A stretch of 64,000 bases of DNA from the NCBI RefSeq assembly GCF_910592395.1, contig NC_088317.1:12402001-12466000 (forward strand), written 5' to 3'. The stretch comes from Lineus longissimus (lineage: Eukaryota > Nemertea > Pilidiophora > Heteronemertea > Lineidae). Below are positions 22,426 through 32,551 of this stretch, piece by piece; within the stretch, counting starts at the first letter, position 1, and each line of letters starts with the position of its first letter. The translations under genes and the position numbers were made by a program. The notes beneath the pieces are model-generated. The model searched no databases and was not told the origin of the DNA. It saw only the letters and a program-made list of their open reading frames with translations.

Positions 22426-24684
22426 ATGGATAACGGTGACGACGGTGATGGTGGCGGTAATGGTGGGCATGGTGATGGTGGTGACGACGGAGGTAATAAT
22501 GGTGCGGCTAACGAAGGCCAAGAAAGGAGACATCTTCATGGCTACAGCTTGAATCAGCGTTTGGACTACGTGGATACTTTTAGGCTGCACCATGCGATGG
22601 GCATTGCGCATGCCCGGTCTTGTCGTTCTTTTGCCGTACATCACCGCATCCATCCAAGGACATTCTCAAGATGGCTAGACCAGTATGAAGAGATGTCGGA
22701 ACGCCGCGACAGGTGCACCCAAATTGAGAGGAGACGGCGGAGGATTCGGCAGCATGGCAATGATGAACAAGGTAACTCATTTTTGTCAGGAATTTACGAA
22801 AGATGTACAATTTTAAGTGAAGTAGGCCCATAAGATTAAGGCCTGTACTCACTGACGCGTTTTTCCGCCGCATTTTCACCGCCGGGCGGGGAATCCTTTG
22901 TTCACCTAATGAATAACAATTGATTTCTGCGCCTCGGTGAAAACGCGGCGCAAAAGCGCGACAGTGAGTTCAGGCTTTCACTGTGAAATGAGGTTTTATC
23001 CATAGTTCGACATTATTCAGGGACTCTTCTTAGATTTCAGGCATACTCTACTCTTCTCCCCCTCCGATTCATCCCTTCACCGTCTGCTTGATAGGCCTAC
23101 CGTTTGTCCTTTTCAGCGTTTTGGGCAGACATGGAAAATCAGCTCAACGACTGGTTTATTCAACGCCGCCAGCATGGAATTCCAGTATCCGGGATCGATC
23201 TCCAGTCACAAGCAGCCAGAGAATACAGACAATGGTGGACTAATCTGACGGAGGAACAAAGGCAGCAGACGAGAGCGCAAAGGCCTCGCAATCAGGATTT
23301 CCGAGCGTCAGATCACTGGCTGACCCGATTCAAAGAAAGGTAAAAACAACGAAGCCATTTCGTAAATTGGTATCTCACTTGGGTTGGGTTCTCTCACAAC
23401 TTTTGTTCTGCCATAATGGAATAATGGGCCCAATGACCAAGAAATGGACAGTAATGGGGGAGTAAGCTACGTTTTTCAAAGCTAAAAGTGGTCTCCTTTT
23501 CCTTTCAGAAAAAGAATAAGCCATCGAAGAAAGAATAAGGACACGCGAACCCTCCCCGACAACGCTATGGAAATAGCGGCCGTCTATCGTAGGGAAACGT
23601 CTCAAATCATCCAAAATGGAAATTTCCATGTGATCATCAACATGGATGAAACATTTGTCAACTTTGACATGGTGCCGAAAACCACAATGGCTACAACAGG
23701 ATCACATTCGATCGACATCAGATCCTCAAGAGGGAACGGGAAGATTGGATGCACGGTAACCTTGGCCGTCTCCAGCGATGGACGAAAACTACCAGCTGAG
23801 GTCAACTTTAGGGGCTTGGATGCTGAAGGCGAAGTTATTGCAGAACTGCGAGCCCATGCTCCCCAGAACGTGCGAGTAAGTAAACCTTTTCATTAACTAA
23901 TCCTGGTTTATTAGCTGTTAGATGACCATATCATCTTCAACTGCCAATGGAGCTAGCTCTATGATCTGCCTGCTCCTCGTGTTTAATGGTCTTTTTACGA
24001 ATCCTGTTCTATTTTTAGAATCATTGCAGTACGTTGATCTTTGAAACCATTTCCCAAAGCTATCAGCTGGCTGAGCAACAATACAATCGGAGAATGAGTC
24101 ATACATTTTCATGAATTGCACCGATTTATTCTTTATTTCTAAACGAAACGTTTTAATCTTAGGTTACAGGTACTCCGAATGGCTGGGCAAGACATCAGTC
24201 ATTGATCGAATGGTTGCAAGCCATTGTTGTGCCATTTATTGCCGGAGCAACCTTTCTCCTCATCTTGGATCGCTACCCTGCCCATAGACATCATCTGTTT
24301 ACGGAGGAAATTCCGCGGCAAAATGGACAGGATTCGTTCATTCCTGGACGATGCACTTCAATTTTGCAACCTTTGGACTTAACTGTAAATCGCAGTTTTA
24401 AATGTCATCTCAGATTGGTGTGGAAAGCCTGGAAGATTGGACATACCGAAGATGATGGACACTGTGATCAGATTTCCCGCCAGGAAGTAGTACGTATGAT
24501 CAGTCTCGCCTGGGAAAGAGTGGCATTCCAAGTGATAGTCAGTGGGTGGAGACTAAGTGGACTTCTTCCGGACGGGAATGACGACCCAGTGATCCCGCAT
24601 CCAGCAGATGGGGAACTTGAAGAGGTTAATGATGAGCTTGAGTTTGACCCTGATGACGCTGATGTTGACTTTCATGATGAATAA
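22426..24684 (+). CDS. pogo/Tigger-like transposase, four exons
   Basis: Cut-and-paste DDE_1-type transposase. Exons 22426-22771, 23117-23339, 23509-23875 and 24163-24684 join with GT-AG introns and matching phases (1, 2, 0) to a 485-residue frame without stops. The order is: Gly/Asp-rich N-terminus (residues ~1-30); helix-turn-helix region (GYSLNQRLDYVDTFRLHH onward, with AVHHRIHPRTFSRWL); a CENP-B-type second HTH in exon 2 (QLNDWFIQRRQHGIPVSG; DHWLTRFKER); catalytic core with D236 in INMDETF, D348 in LILDRYPAH and D384 in LQPLDLTVNRSFK; acidic tail. An upstream in-frame ATG at 22372 would add a hydrophobic 18-residue leader (RLFWIFCFAIGFWVV), unlikely for a nuclear protein, so I chose 22426. 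AATAAA overlaps the stop (24680-24685). All three catalytic acids are present. Confidence 0.88.
22839..22976. mobile_element. 138-bp palindromic MITE-like insert in intron 1
   Basis: The left arm (AGGCCTGTACTCACTGACGC) and right arm (ending ACAGTGAGTTCAGGCT) are imperfect inverted repeats covering about 45 bases each, including the paired blocks GCCGCATTTTCACCG and CGGTGAAAACGCGGC. Lies wholly in intron 1 of the transposase. Confidence 0.7.
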
Positions 24685-25221
24685 AACCTTATCAGAATGT
24701 TAATCTTCTGTTCAATTTTTTCTTTAATGCCCATTATCAGGCAGTAGATCACCCTGTTCTTTCGTCCCAGTTCCAATCTAGTGACTTTACCCTTCCATGT
24801 CAAAGACGAGGCCACTCTTTTTAACTACAGGTGATGAAATCAACAATCAGGCCCGATCACAGTTTAAAGACTCCTTGTGGGTGTTCCTAGACCACTTCAC
24901 TGCTTAACTGCAGAATAGCCAGGACTCTTCTATAATCACCCTTATTCCATTGGGCAATTGATCGGTTGTAGTAGCTCCCATTGTGTAAATACAGTGTGTT
25001 AAATGGTGAACGAATCGCCACAGTGATCTTGAGCTGTTACGAAACCGTGACCCTAATTGCCCCGGTCGCCCAGCCGCAGTACACGTAAACGACTACGTGA
25101 CTAGGCAAGATTGTCGTAAAGCCTTACAGTGTCCATTGTCATGTCACTACTCCAGGCTGTTCCATAAATTGAGCTCTGCCCCAACCAAAATTAGCAATAT
25201 TCGGACTTAGTCACTTGCGAT

Positions 25222-25259
25222 AGGGTTTGGAAATGGGACAGGTAAGTGGGAGATTAGAG
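25222..25259 (-). repeat. right TIR of the pogo-like transposon
   Basis: Reverse complement begins CTCTAATCTCCCACTTACCT and is followed on the outside by TA. Confidence 0.9.
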
Positions 25260-28200
25260 TATATCATGTAAGGACGACCTCAACGTGGCTTCCTCAAACA
25301 CCATATAAAATGGACATTTTAAAAATACGTGGAGCCAATTTGAACTTTGTAAATAGAAAATACATTTTATTTGTACAGTGTAACCGTATAAAAAATGGGA
25401 CTCTAGTGTCCTTATCATGTCTACCTGTGTCTTGTCCTGCTTCTTTAAGAACCTATGAGAAGTAACAATAATGCCATTAATGTCGGCCATTTATTGGAAC
25501 CGCCCCATGCCCCTGTTGACGCGAACAGCGACAACCCTCTTGCATACAGTGAGAACACTCCTTGATTTCATGTACTTGCCCTAAACCCCTCCTCTATCTT
25601 CCCCTCCCTCGTACTTCACTGGTATACAATCTGGCTATGAACATTTTAAAGACGCTGTCCTCAAGTCTAGAAAGATGTCCCTTTGGGGATCTCAACTGAA
25701 GTTCAGTCCTTGCATTACCAGGAAATGGTAAAATATCGAATTGAGAGCCGAGTGTCAATTAGGACATTATTTGCTCTATAAACAATATTGGGCTATTGTA
25801 ATGTAAGTAGGAGGAAACTGGAGACCCCGGAGGAAACATATGTAGTCGAAGAGAGTCGTACTCTCTTATCACATGAGTACCGGGACCAACTGGTAATCAA
25901 ACCTGGGACCACGGAGGTGACGGGCACAGATGCTTCCACTGTGCCTCTACGACAGCCCCATGGAAACAGTCCTGCCATATATTGGAGACCAAGAGGAATT
26001 CACTCTTGAAGGAGACTGTCCTCACTTGGACATAGTCTCTGGCTGCGAGGTCCATCCCAAGGATTTGGTAATCATCTCTCCATATCAAGGCAACTTAACT
26101 CTCACAGTGAACTAAGTTCCAAGAGGTAGCCTTGCACCCAACTCTGCGTGGTTGTTATTTTCGAGTTGGCAGCCCTCAGAGGTGGTTCTTGACTTTCCAT
26201 TCTGATCCTTCCTTCAACAGGTGATAATGAGTGTTTTGAATATTGCGCCTATTTTCCCAGCTTTATTTGCCTATCGTCAACTTTTGACATGTTCCCTCGC
26301 TAACTTACTTGCGCGCGCGCGCTGAGACGACTCCGCGTCCGTGAGTTGCAATGACGTCACATTCGCTTCAGTCATTTTGATTTTTTGTGGGTTTTTGTAG
26401 CCCTTTATGGTTTAAATCGGGAGATTTCAAGATTCAGGTAAAAGCAAAATATGTATATAAACCCCTAGCCCACTGTCATTCAGAATAGTTAAAGGTGTAC
26501 AATCATCAAAATCGAGGTTTGATAGTCCGATGTCTTGAATGCTTCGCCAGAAGTTTCTATGAGTGCGCGCCTCGTGCGATGCGTACATCTATGTGTTGAG
26601 AATGCACTCCTTGTATAGGAGTAACGTCTCCCCGCGATTTTACAGTACCAATATCATTCTGTCATGTACTAAGTTTGTGAGAATATTTAGGACTGTTTTC
26701 AATGATCTGTGTGACAGTAAGATGTAGGTTATAGTTCTCTGTGTAAGACCATGTTGTAGGGAAGACAATTTTGGGAAAATTTGTATACTACAAGTATGGT
26801 TATGATGTACTGTTTCTGATTGTGACACATGTTTGTGCTATTTCAGGAAACCCCATGTTATGGTGTTAACAAAGATAAGAAATCGACTCCCGACTTGTTA
26901 AGTTTTTCTACCCCTGTCTCCACCAGTGAGCCTTCGGTGTGGATGAAAGCACATTTGAAGTCATCCATACCATGACTATTATAAATGGCAAGGAAAGAGA
27001 TTCTGAGTGATCATTATCCAAATCAATCATACGACACGTATAAGGACAAAGTCACAACCAGTACTGGCTAAGAAATACCCCACCTCATGCATGATCTGGT
27101 GGAGGAGACACAAAAAGAGCAGAGTCGAACTTTTTAGTAAAAAATATAGAATTTATTCCAAATCAATAACTCTTCTCCAATGATTCTTGCCTACTCATTT
27201 TTTTCACATGCTTCATTAGGGAAGACTTGTACTGAAAGATTTGCTACAAAACTGGCATTCCAATCACCATTTGTGTTTTATGGTGACTCTCATGATCCCT
27301 AAGGTAACAACTGCTCTAGCCTCAAGCATGGTAGGCATAAAAAGAACCAGTTTATGACCTTTTTATTACCTATCACAACCTCTCATTACCCTCAATCTAT
27401 GACCATTTTCAACGATATTCACAAAATATTTACAGTTTATTTCCAACATAATTGAGTCTCCGAAGAATTACAACATATTTTGAAGGCAAAGCGTAAAGTT
27501 AACAGTTCATCGTTGACAAAACACCTCGTGGTGCATCATGTCTGTACTTCAACGGAAGGCTTTGCTGCATCCATAGAACGGTAGCCTACTTATGACATTT
27601 TAATCGGTCTAAAAGTGAGCCCAACTGATCACATTTGTCGCATTTGATGCTGAAATTATAAAAAGAAATAACCTGTAGTTCATGGACCCATTTTTAGTAC
27701 AGTATCTTCATGTACCATAGATATATAGGCCACACTGCCATTATTTGATGATGAAACCCCCTCACCCTCTAAAAGAAAGAATGGTTCCTGAAATTTCCGC
27801 GTCTTTATTTAAAGTACCCCAAGAGAAATAGCCAATTTGCCATGCCAATTTGCCATTCGCCAATTCCACTTTTTTGCCTGCGATCTAAAACCGCGTACAT
27901 TGAAGATACAACCAGTCGCTACTAAATCGTGGCATGCATCACATGCCACCCAGCGATCCCACTTCATGATTTGATTTAGCTAAAAGATCAAGAGGTATGA
28001 ATGTCATTTGCCAACTTCTTTTTCATTAATGATAGCCTAACATATACAGCGTAAATTTGACAGCTGTGGAGATCTTGGAAAAGTAAAAACACATGCTTTC
28101 TAGGTCATGTTTACACTCGGCCGGCATATGCATGCATGACCGATTTGTTTACCATGATCACCACTGGGTGCACAATCTGACGGACCAAACTCTGCATTTT

Positions 28201-28784
28201 CGCTCCATTATTTGATGCATTTTTGCTCAGAATTGATGCAAATATGATTGGCCTACTCATTGATTGTGCCAGGATAAGGGTAGAACTCTCAAAAATGAAG
28301 TTTGACTCTGTCCGAAAATAGGTCAAAGTCATCCGACAATAGAATACGTGTACATATGTGTACACGGATGACAAGGACTGTAAATGTTGAAAAAGTCCCC
28401 AATGGTATATATCCTAACCAATATCACATCATTTTGCACCACCACATTGATCAGTCCAGAGATGCGTTTCAACTGATGTCAAAATTGGTAGCCGATAGCT
28501 ACCGGTATCGTAGGCCTATGCAGGGTTTCTGCCAGAAATCGAAACAAGGTGGGTAAAAATGCAAGGCCAGCGTAAAGTGCCCACGCCCGAAGAAACATTT
28601 TTAGACTTTGAAATCACAAATGTATCCCCCCCCCCCCTCAAGACATTTCATTCAAAAGCAACGTTTCTAACAAATCAACATGCCACCACCATTTTAACCA
28701 GATGCAGACTTCCTTTTCATTTGAAGGAAATGTCACCAACAAATCCACATGCTGCAAATATCCCCTCAACGGTAACACGACAAT
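25260..28784. other. long spacer, no gene recognised
   Basis: 3.5 kb without a protein signature. A GGAGGAAACTGGAGACCCCG block at 25809-25828, in a 25800-26060 segment with several overlapping short open frames, is the kind of GGAAAC..GGAGxACCC sequence common in marine-animal repeats; I cannot assign it. GC-rich CGCGCGCGCGC lies at 26309-26320, a C-run at 28628-28638. Open frames at 28302-28556 and 28559-28983 run into the minisatellite below. Confidence 0.35.
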
Positions 28785-28935
28785 TCGCTACATCAACAAT
28801 TCGCTTCCGACAACTCGCTACATTTTTCCCAACAACTCGCTACATTTTCCCCGACAACTCGCTACATTTTCCCCGACAACGCCCTACATTTTCCCGAAAA
28901 CTCACTACATTCTCCCCGACAACTCGCTACAAGAT
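28785..28935 (+). repeat. 22-bp minisatellite, about 6 units
   Basis: Units of CAACTCGCTACATTTTCCCC type repeat with variation from about 28800 to 28935. Not interspersed with unique spacers, so not a CRISPR array. Confidence 0.85.
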
Positions 28936-29254
28936 TTTATCACAAGATTCCTGGCATTATTTCTCGCAGCCGTAGAACGATAGTTGGTGTCCATGATTCA
29001 ATGATCCACAGGCAAACCCCCCAACACCATTGGAATTCCTGATCTCCTCTCTAACACTCCTACAGCTGCACTCTCAACATGTGCTCGCCCTGAAAATGTG
29101 CTCACCTCGGGTAATTTGCTAGTTGCATGTAAAATTGCCTGCTTTTCGACCATCACAAAGCAAGGTTTTGGTTTCGAGTGAATATTCATCCGTGATCTTG
29201 GCAACGGGAACAGTTTAAACGACTCGCTTGGAAAAGGAATCAAAATAAAAGACG

Positions 29255-29440
29255 CAAGGATTGATGCATCGGTATCTTAGGCAGAGCAACGATCATATCA
29301 AACTGCAATTTGCATCGTTTTGACAAAATATTTGGTACCTTTTTTGATCGATATCCACTCTGGAAACCCCACGATCCGCCATTTTGTCTCGCTGACGTGC
29401 AAGAACTGGCTCGGAGAGGGCGCTGCCGAGCCGAAAATCT
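29255..29440 (+). repeat. dispersed repeat C, copy 2
   Basis: Reverse-complement match of 12725-12925. Ends about 300 bases upstream of the decayed pogo-like transposase at 29742, which suggests (but does not prove) that it is part of that transposon. Open frames at 29293-29673 (-) and 29320-29520 (+) cross it and have no domain. Confidence 0.7.
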
Positions 29441-29741
29441 CGGTGAGGGTGCAATGGATTCTCCGCGGTGAAGAAGAGTTCACAGAAAAGGGTTGTGCTG
29501 AATTCAGTGGAGGCTACTGAGACTCGATAAAAGTCATCTAACATGTTGACGTCTTCGTCACCGAACACAGACTCCGGTCGCTTGGAGGACATGGTGCCGT
29601 CCTGGTTCGATTGACCGTTCCCTACAAGTGGGTTCGAGCTATCCTCGCCAAAAGCTGGGTATTTAAAACACATCCTTCTGGTTGAGGCACGCCCTTCGCG
29701 GCCGAGAGCGGCAGAATGCTTGGAACATCCTGATCAAGATG

Positions 29742-30696
29742 ATTGTTGCCAACAATTTGATTGGTGTTGTCCACATTAGAGAGTGGCCGAGACAGCAGAG
29801 TATTTGCAGCATCCTGGGACATTATTCACATAGATTCGTAGATTATTTTCAGTTACACATCTGTCATTTGGTATTCACAAACGTCCGTAGCAACAACGGT
29901 ACCGTGGAAGAAAATGGAATTGATCTCATCGTTAATGTGAATGAGACTTTTGCCCTATGGGACATGGCTCCCAGACACACATACAGTACTAAAAGGGCCC
30001 AACAGGTAGACGTACGTACTTCCCGCGGCAACGCAAAGCTTGGTGTTACTGTAACGTTGGGCATTGCTTTCGACGGGAGAAAGATGACCGCCAGAGTATT
30101 CTTTAGGAGTTTAAGGGCAGACGGAGAAGATTATGCAACATTAACAAGCTCACGCTCCAGAAAATGTCCGGGTAACAGGTTCACCGATAGGTTGGGCTAA
30201 CTGGGATGCTTCTGGCCTGGGTTAATGATTGCCTCCTGCCTTTTGCAGGGGATGCATTTCCCTTTCTCTTAATTGAGGACATGTTCCCAGCCCACAGAAA
30301 TGCCCACTTCCAACAGACAATCGAAAATTCACCCGGTTTTGTGCACATGATTCCTGGGAGGTGTAACTCGATTGTACAACCTCTAGACCTGACGATAATA
30401 CGATCTTCAAAAGTAACATGCGCAGGCTGTGGAAGGCATGGAAAATTGCAAACAATGATGAACATGGCCAGTCTCCTGCCATATTAAGGTTTGCGGTCAT
30501 GCGCACCATTGGCGAGTCGTGGGGTAAGATAACCGCTCAAGCGATCCACACCGCGTGGAGAGCCTCTAGACTATTACAGAATGAAGAGCCTGTACCGGAG
30601 AATGTAGACCATGATGTTATAGATTTTGGTGGGTCAGACGATGAAGGTAGTGAAGATTGTGTGAACCTTGAGGATGTGTGTGACGATATTGAGTGA
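29742..30696 (+). pseudogene. decayed pogo-like transposase (DDE core and C-terminus)
   Basis: Related to but distinct from the intact gene at 22426-24684. Matching blocks: VNVNETFALWDMAPRHT (first acid, where catalytic Asp is replaced by Asn), VDVRTSRGNAKLGVTVTL, FPFLLIEDMFPAHRNAH (second acid), GRCNSIVQPLDLTI (third acid), then RLWKAWKIANND and an acidic end GGSDDEGSED. The frame shifts near 30155, 30185 and 30410, giving three overlapping open segments. In this copy the codons for NVRVTG run on without a break at about 30162-30180, whereas the intact gene has a 287-base intron between R and V at the same point. Confidence 0.82.
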
Positions 30697-30705
30697 TTTC
30701 AGGTG

Positions 30706-30788
30706 TTTGTACCCCTTGCATTAGACCCGTGCAATTTGATTTGTAGTTTGTACCCCTTGCATTAGACCCGTGCAATTTGATTTGTAGT
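30706..30788 (+). repeat. 41-bp tandem duplication
   Basis: TACCCCTTGCATTAGACCCG occurs at 30710 and again at 30751, with the following 20 bases also identical. Lies just after the transposase stop. Confidence 0.9.
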
Positions 30789-30845
30789 TGGCCCAAGAGG
30801 CATTACAATTGTTTTTGTTGAAATCGTGAGCTTTTTCAATTGAAA

Positions 30846-31592
30846 GGCCTGTGTACACTAGCAAAATATTAGCAACATTTTTACAACATTTGCGGTTGCA
30901 ACAAATGTTGCAAAAATGTTGCATAGTGTGTACAGAGCAAAACGCGTCTTACAACATGTTGTAAAATTGTTGTAAAAATGTTGCAAATTAAATGCAATGC
31001 AATTCTTTGTTGCATGTTGTAAAAATGTTGCGAACTCTTCAGCCAATCAGAAATAGGATTTGGGTCATGTGATCTACCTGAGGTCATGTGACTTTAACAA
31101 GCGGCTGGTATGGCAACTCTCAAGTGAGTGTCTTGCTTCGTAATGGGTGGTGAAACCTTTTCAAGAAGTTCTTCGAATGCAGTTTTATCCATTCGCAGGA
31201 AGTTTTTGTATGATGGCTTGTCATGCAGTCAGCCGTAACTCCTTTAACAGGTAGTGATATGCCCCATGATCCACCCTCATTTTGATCCAGGGCCTGGTCT
31301 CTTTGGTTTATTTCGCCGCCTCTTCCGCATCTCAACAATGACAGCTAAAATTGCTGCAGAAGCACTCAAAACACATCTTCTCTCCTTGGAATCATCCATT
31401 TTCCCTCCAAAATACCTATTTTCCCTTTGTTCCCGCTAAAAAGTTTGCAACAATTTACCAACGTGTTGTAAAAATGTTGCAAATTTGTTGCAATTTTGTT
31501 GCTAGTGTACACAGGGCCTTGAAGGGCTTGTTGCAAAATTGTTGTAAAAATGTTGGTAAAATGTTGCTAATATTTTACTAGTGTACACCCTG
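30846..31592. mobile_element. foldback element with repeated internal ends
   Basis: Outer ends are inverted: CCTGTGTACACTAGCAAAAT on the left, and ATTTTACTAGTGTACACCCT on the right. The same GTGTACA-type end recurs internally at about 30926 (TAGTGTGTACAG) and 31502 (CTAGTGTACACAGGG), each bordering tracts of GTTGTAAAAATGTTGC. It therefore looks like two short hairpin elements framing about 500 bases of other sequence, or a nested insertion. No transposase. Confidence 0.72.
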
Positions 31593-31597
31593 CTACT

Positions 31598-31765
31598 GAC
31601 ATCACCACGGGATAACCATTACAATCTACGCCTAGGACGATTTCCATGAGCATGTAACCCCAATCAGGCCTTTCATAACTTGGCCTGGAATGTGTATGTT
31701 CAATAATTTGCTTGTTAGACAAGTTGGTTGTGGTGGCCGGATAAGTCATACTATACAGTATGTCC
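31598..31765 (+). repeat. dispersed repeat D, copy 1
   Basis: Matches 37978-38130 plus 39160-39195 in reverse orientation and 40292-40407 in the same orientation. Its reverse complement has a short frame beginning TYPATTTNLSNKQIIEHT and continuing GYMLMEIVLGVDCNGYP, which is partly preserved in the copy at 37978. It may derive from a protein-coding part of a transposon I cannot identify. Confidence 0.65.
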
Positions 31766-32551
31766 AGGCCTCATTCCCCGCATAGTGAATGACAATGTCG
31801 GAGTTGTGCGGTAGACGCCAATGGAAAATGAACTTCACAGCCCATGAGGTGGACCGTTTACACTGCACTTTTTTGGGGTATCGGGATAACGGTAGACCTA
31901 GACAGCTGACTTGGACAAAAGCCATGGTATACCATGGAGGTCAGCAAGAAGGACAGATGAACGTGCAGCATACGAGTGGCGTTAATGTAGTGATGAAATA
32001 TTCCGAATGCTATCACTCTTTCCCTTGTTCAAACGCCTGATAACGGCCACAATATCTTGAACATCAAAATGATGTCGTTTCACACATTCACCTCTACCAC
32101 ATTATTGTAAATATCATTTCTACACTGTAAGATCTTCATCCTGGCCGCAAAAGGAAGACGTGTGCCGTTCCATGGCCATTACGCGAAGGATTTACACATC
32201 CACACATCCTCACGAAAACTCTATTGCTCTTCTAACATCATCAGGGCGTTCATGCGTTCTAATTTGGTGGCTGGGGTTTTAATGCACGTCAGCTTTAATC
32301 TATACCACAGGCGATTCCTTTACACTCATAGTCAGTCAGCCGTCAGCAGATCTGTACATGCTATAATGTTTCCAAGCCCTCGTTATTTCAACAATGCATG
32401 TCTCGGGCCGTGTCACATAGGTCTTGACATTGACGCCAGTGATAATTGAAAATGGTAGATAATTCGACAAAGAAGACCCGTAAATATTATAAATAGTGAC
32501 CGAGTTACAGTAAACATGAAACCAGCCAAATGAAGACATCTTTTATCAACA
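31766..32551 (+). promoter_or_regulatory. 5' region of the SLC16 gene, with short uORF
   Basis: No gene other than the SLC16 start. A six-codon upstream frame (ATG at 32516, stop at 32531-32533) lies 18 bases before the chosen start codon and could reduce its translation. No TATA box or other core element stands out at a fixed distance; the transcription start is not known. Confidence 0.3.

Larger units (their letters stand above)
22063..25259 (+). mobile_element. complete pogo/Tigger-like DNA transposon
   Basis: 3,197 bp flanked on each side by TA (22061-22062 and 25260-25261), the target duplication of the Tc1/mariner/pogo superfamily. The termini are inverted repeats identical for 27 bases, beginning CTCTAATCTCCCACTTACCT at each end, with weaker similarity further in (for example CTAAGTCC and GGTGGGG/GGTTGGGG blocks). 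It contains one intact four-exon transposase gene. Because ends, target duplication and coding sequence are all intact, this copy may be young. Related sequences in this window lie at 8030-8126, 9051-9295, 29742-30696 and 39817-40200. Confidence 0.9.

Noticed and set aside
28785-28935. Possible CRISPR-like array
   Set aside because: Units are back-to-back without unique spacers, the window is from an animal, and no cas gene is present.
31567-31749. 60-codon minus frame in dispersed repeat D
   Set aside because: Partly conserved between copies but too short and unidentified to call a gene; reported as a repeat.
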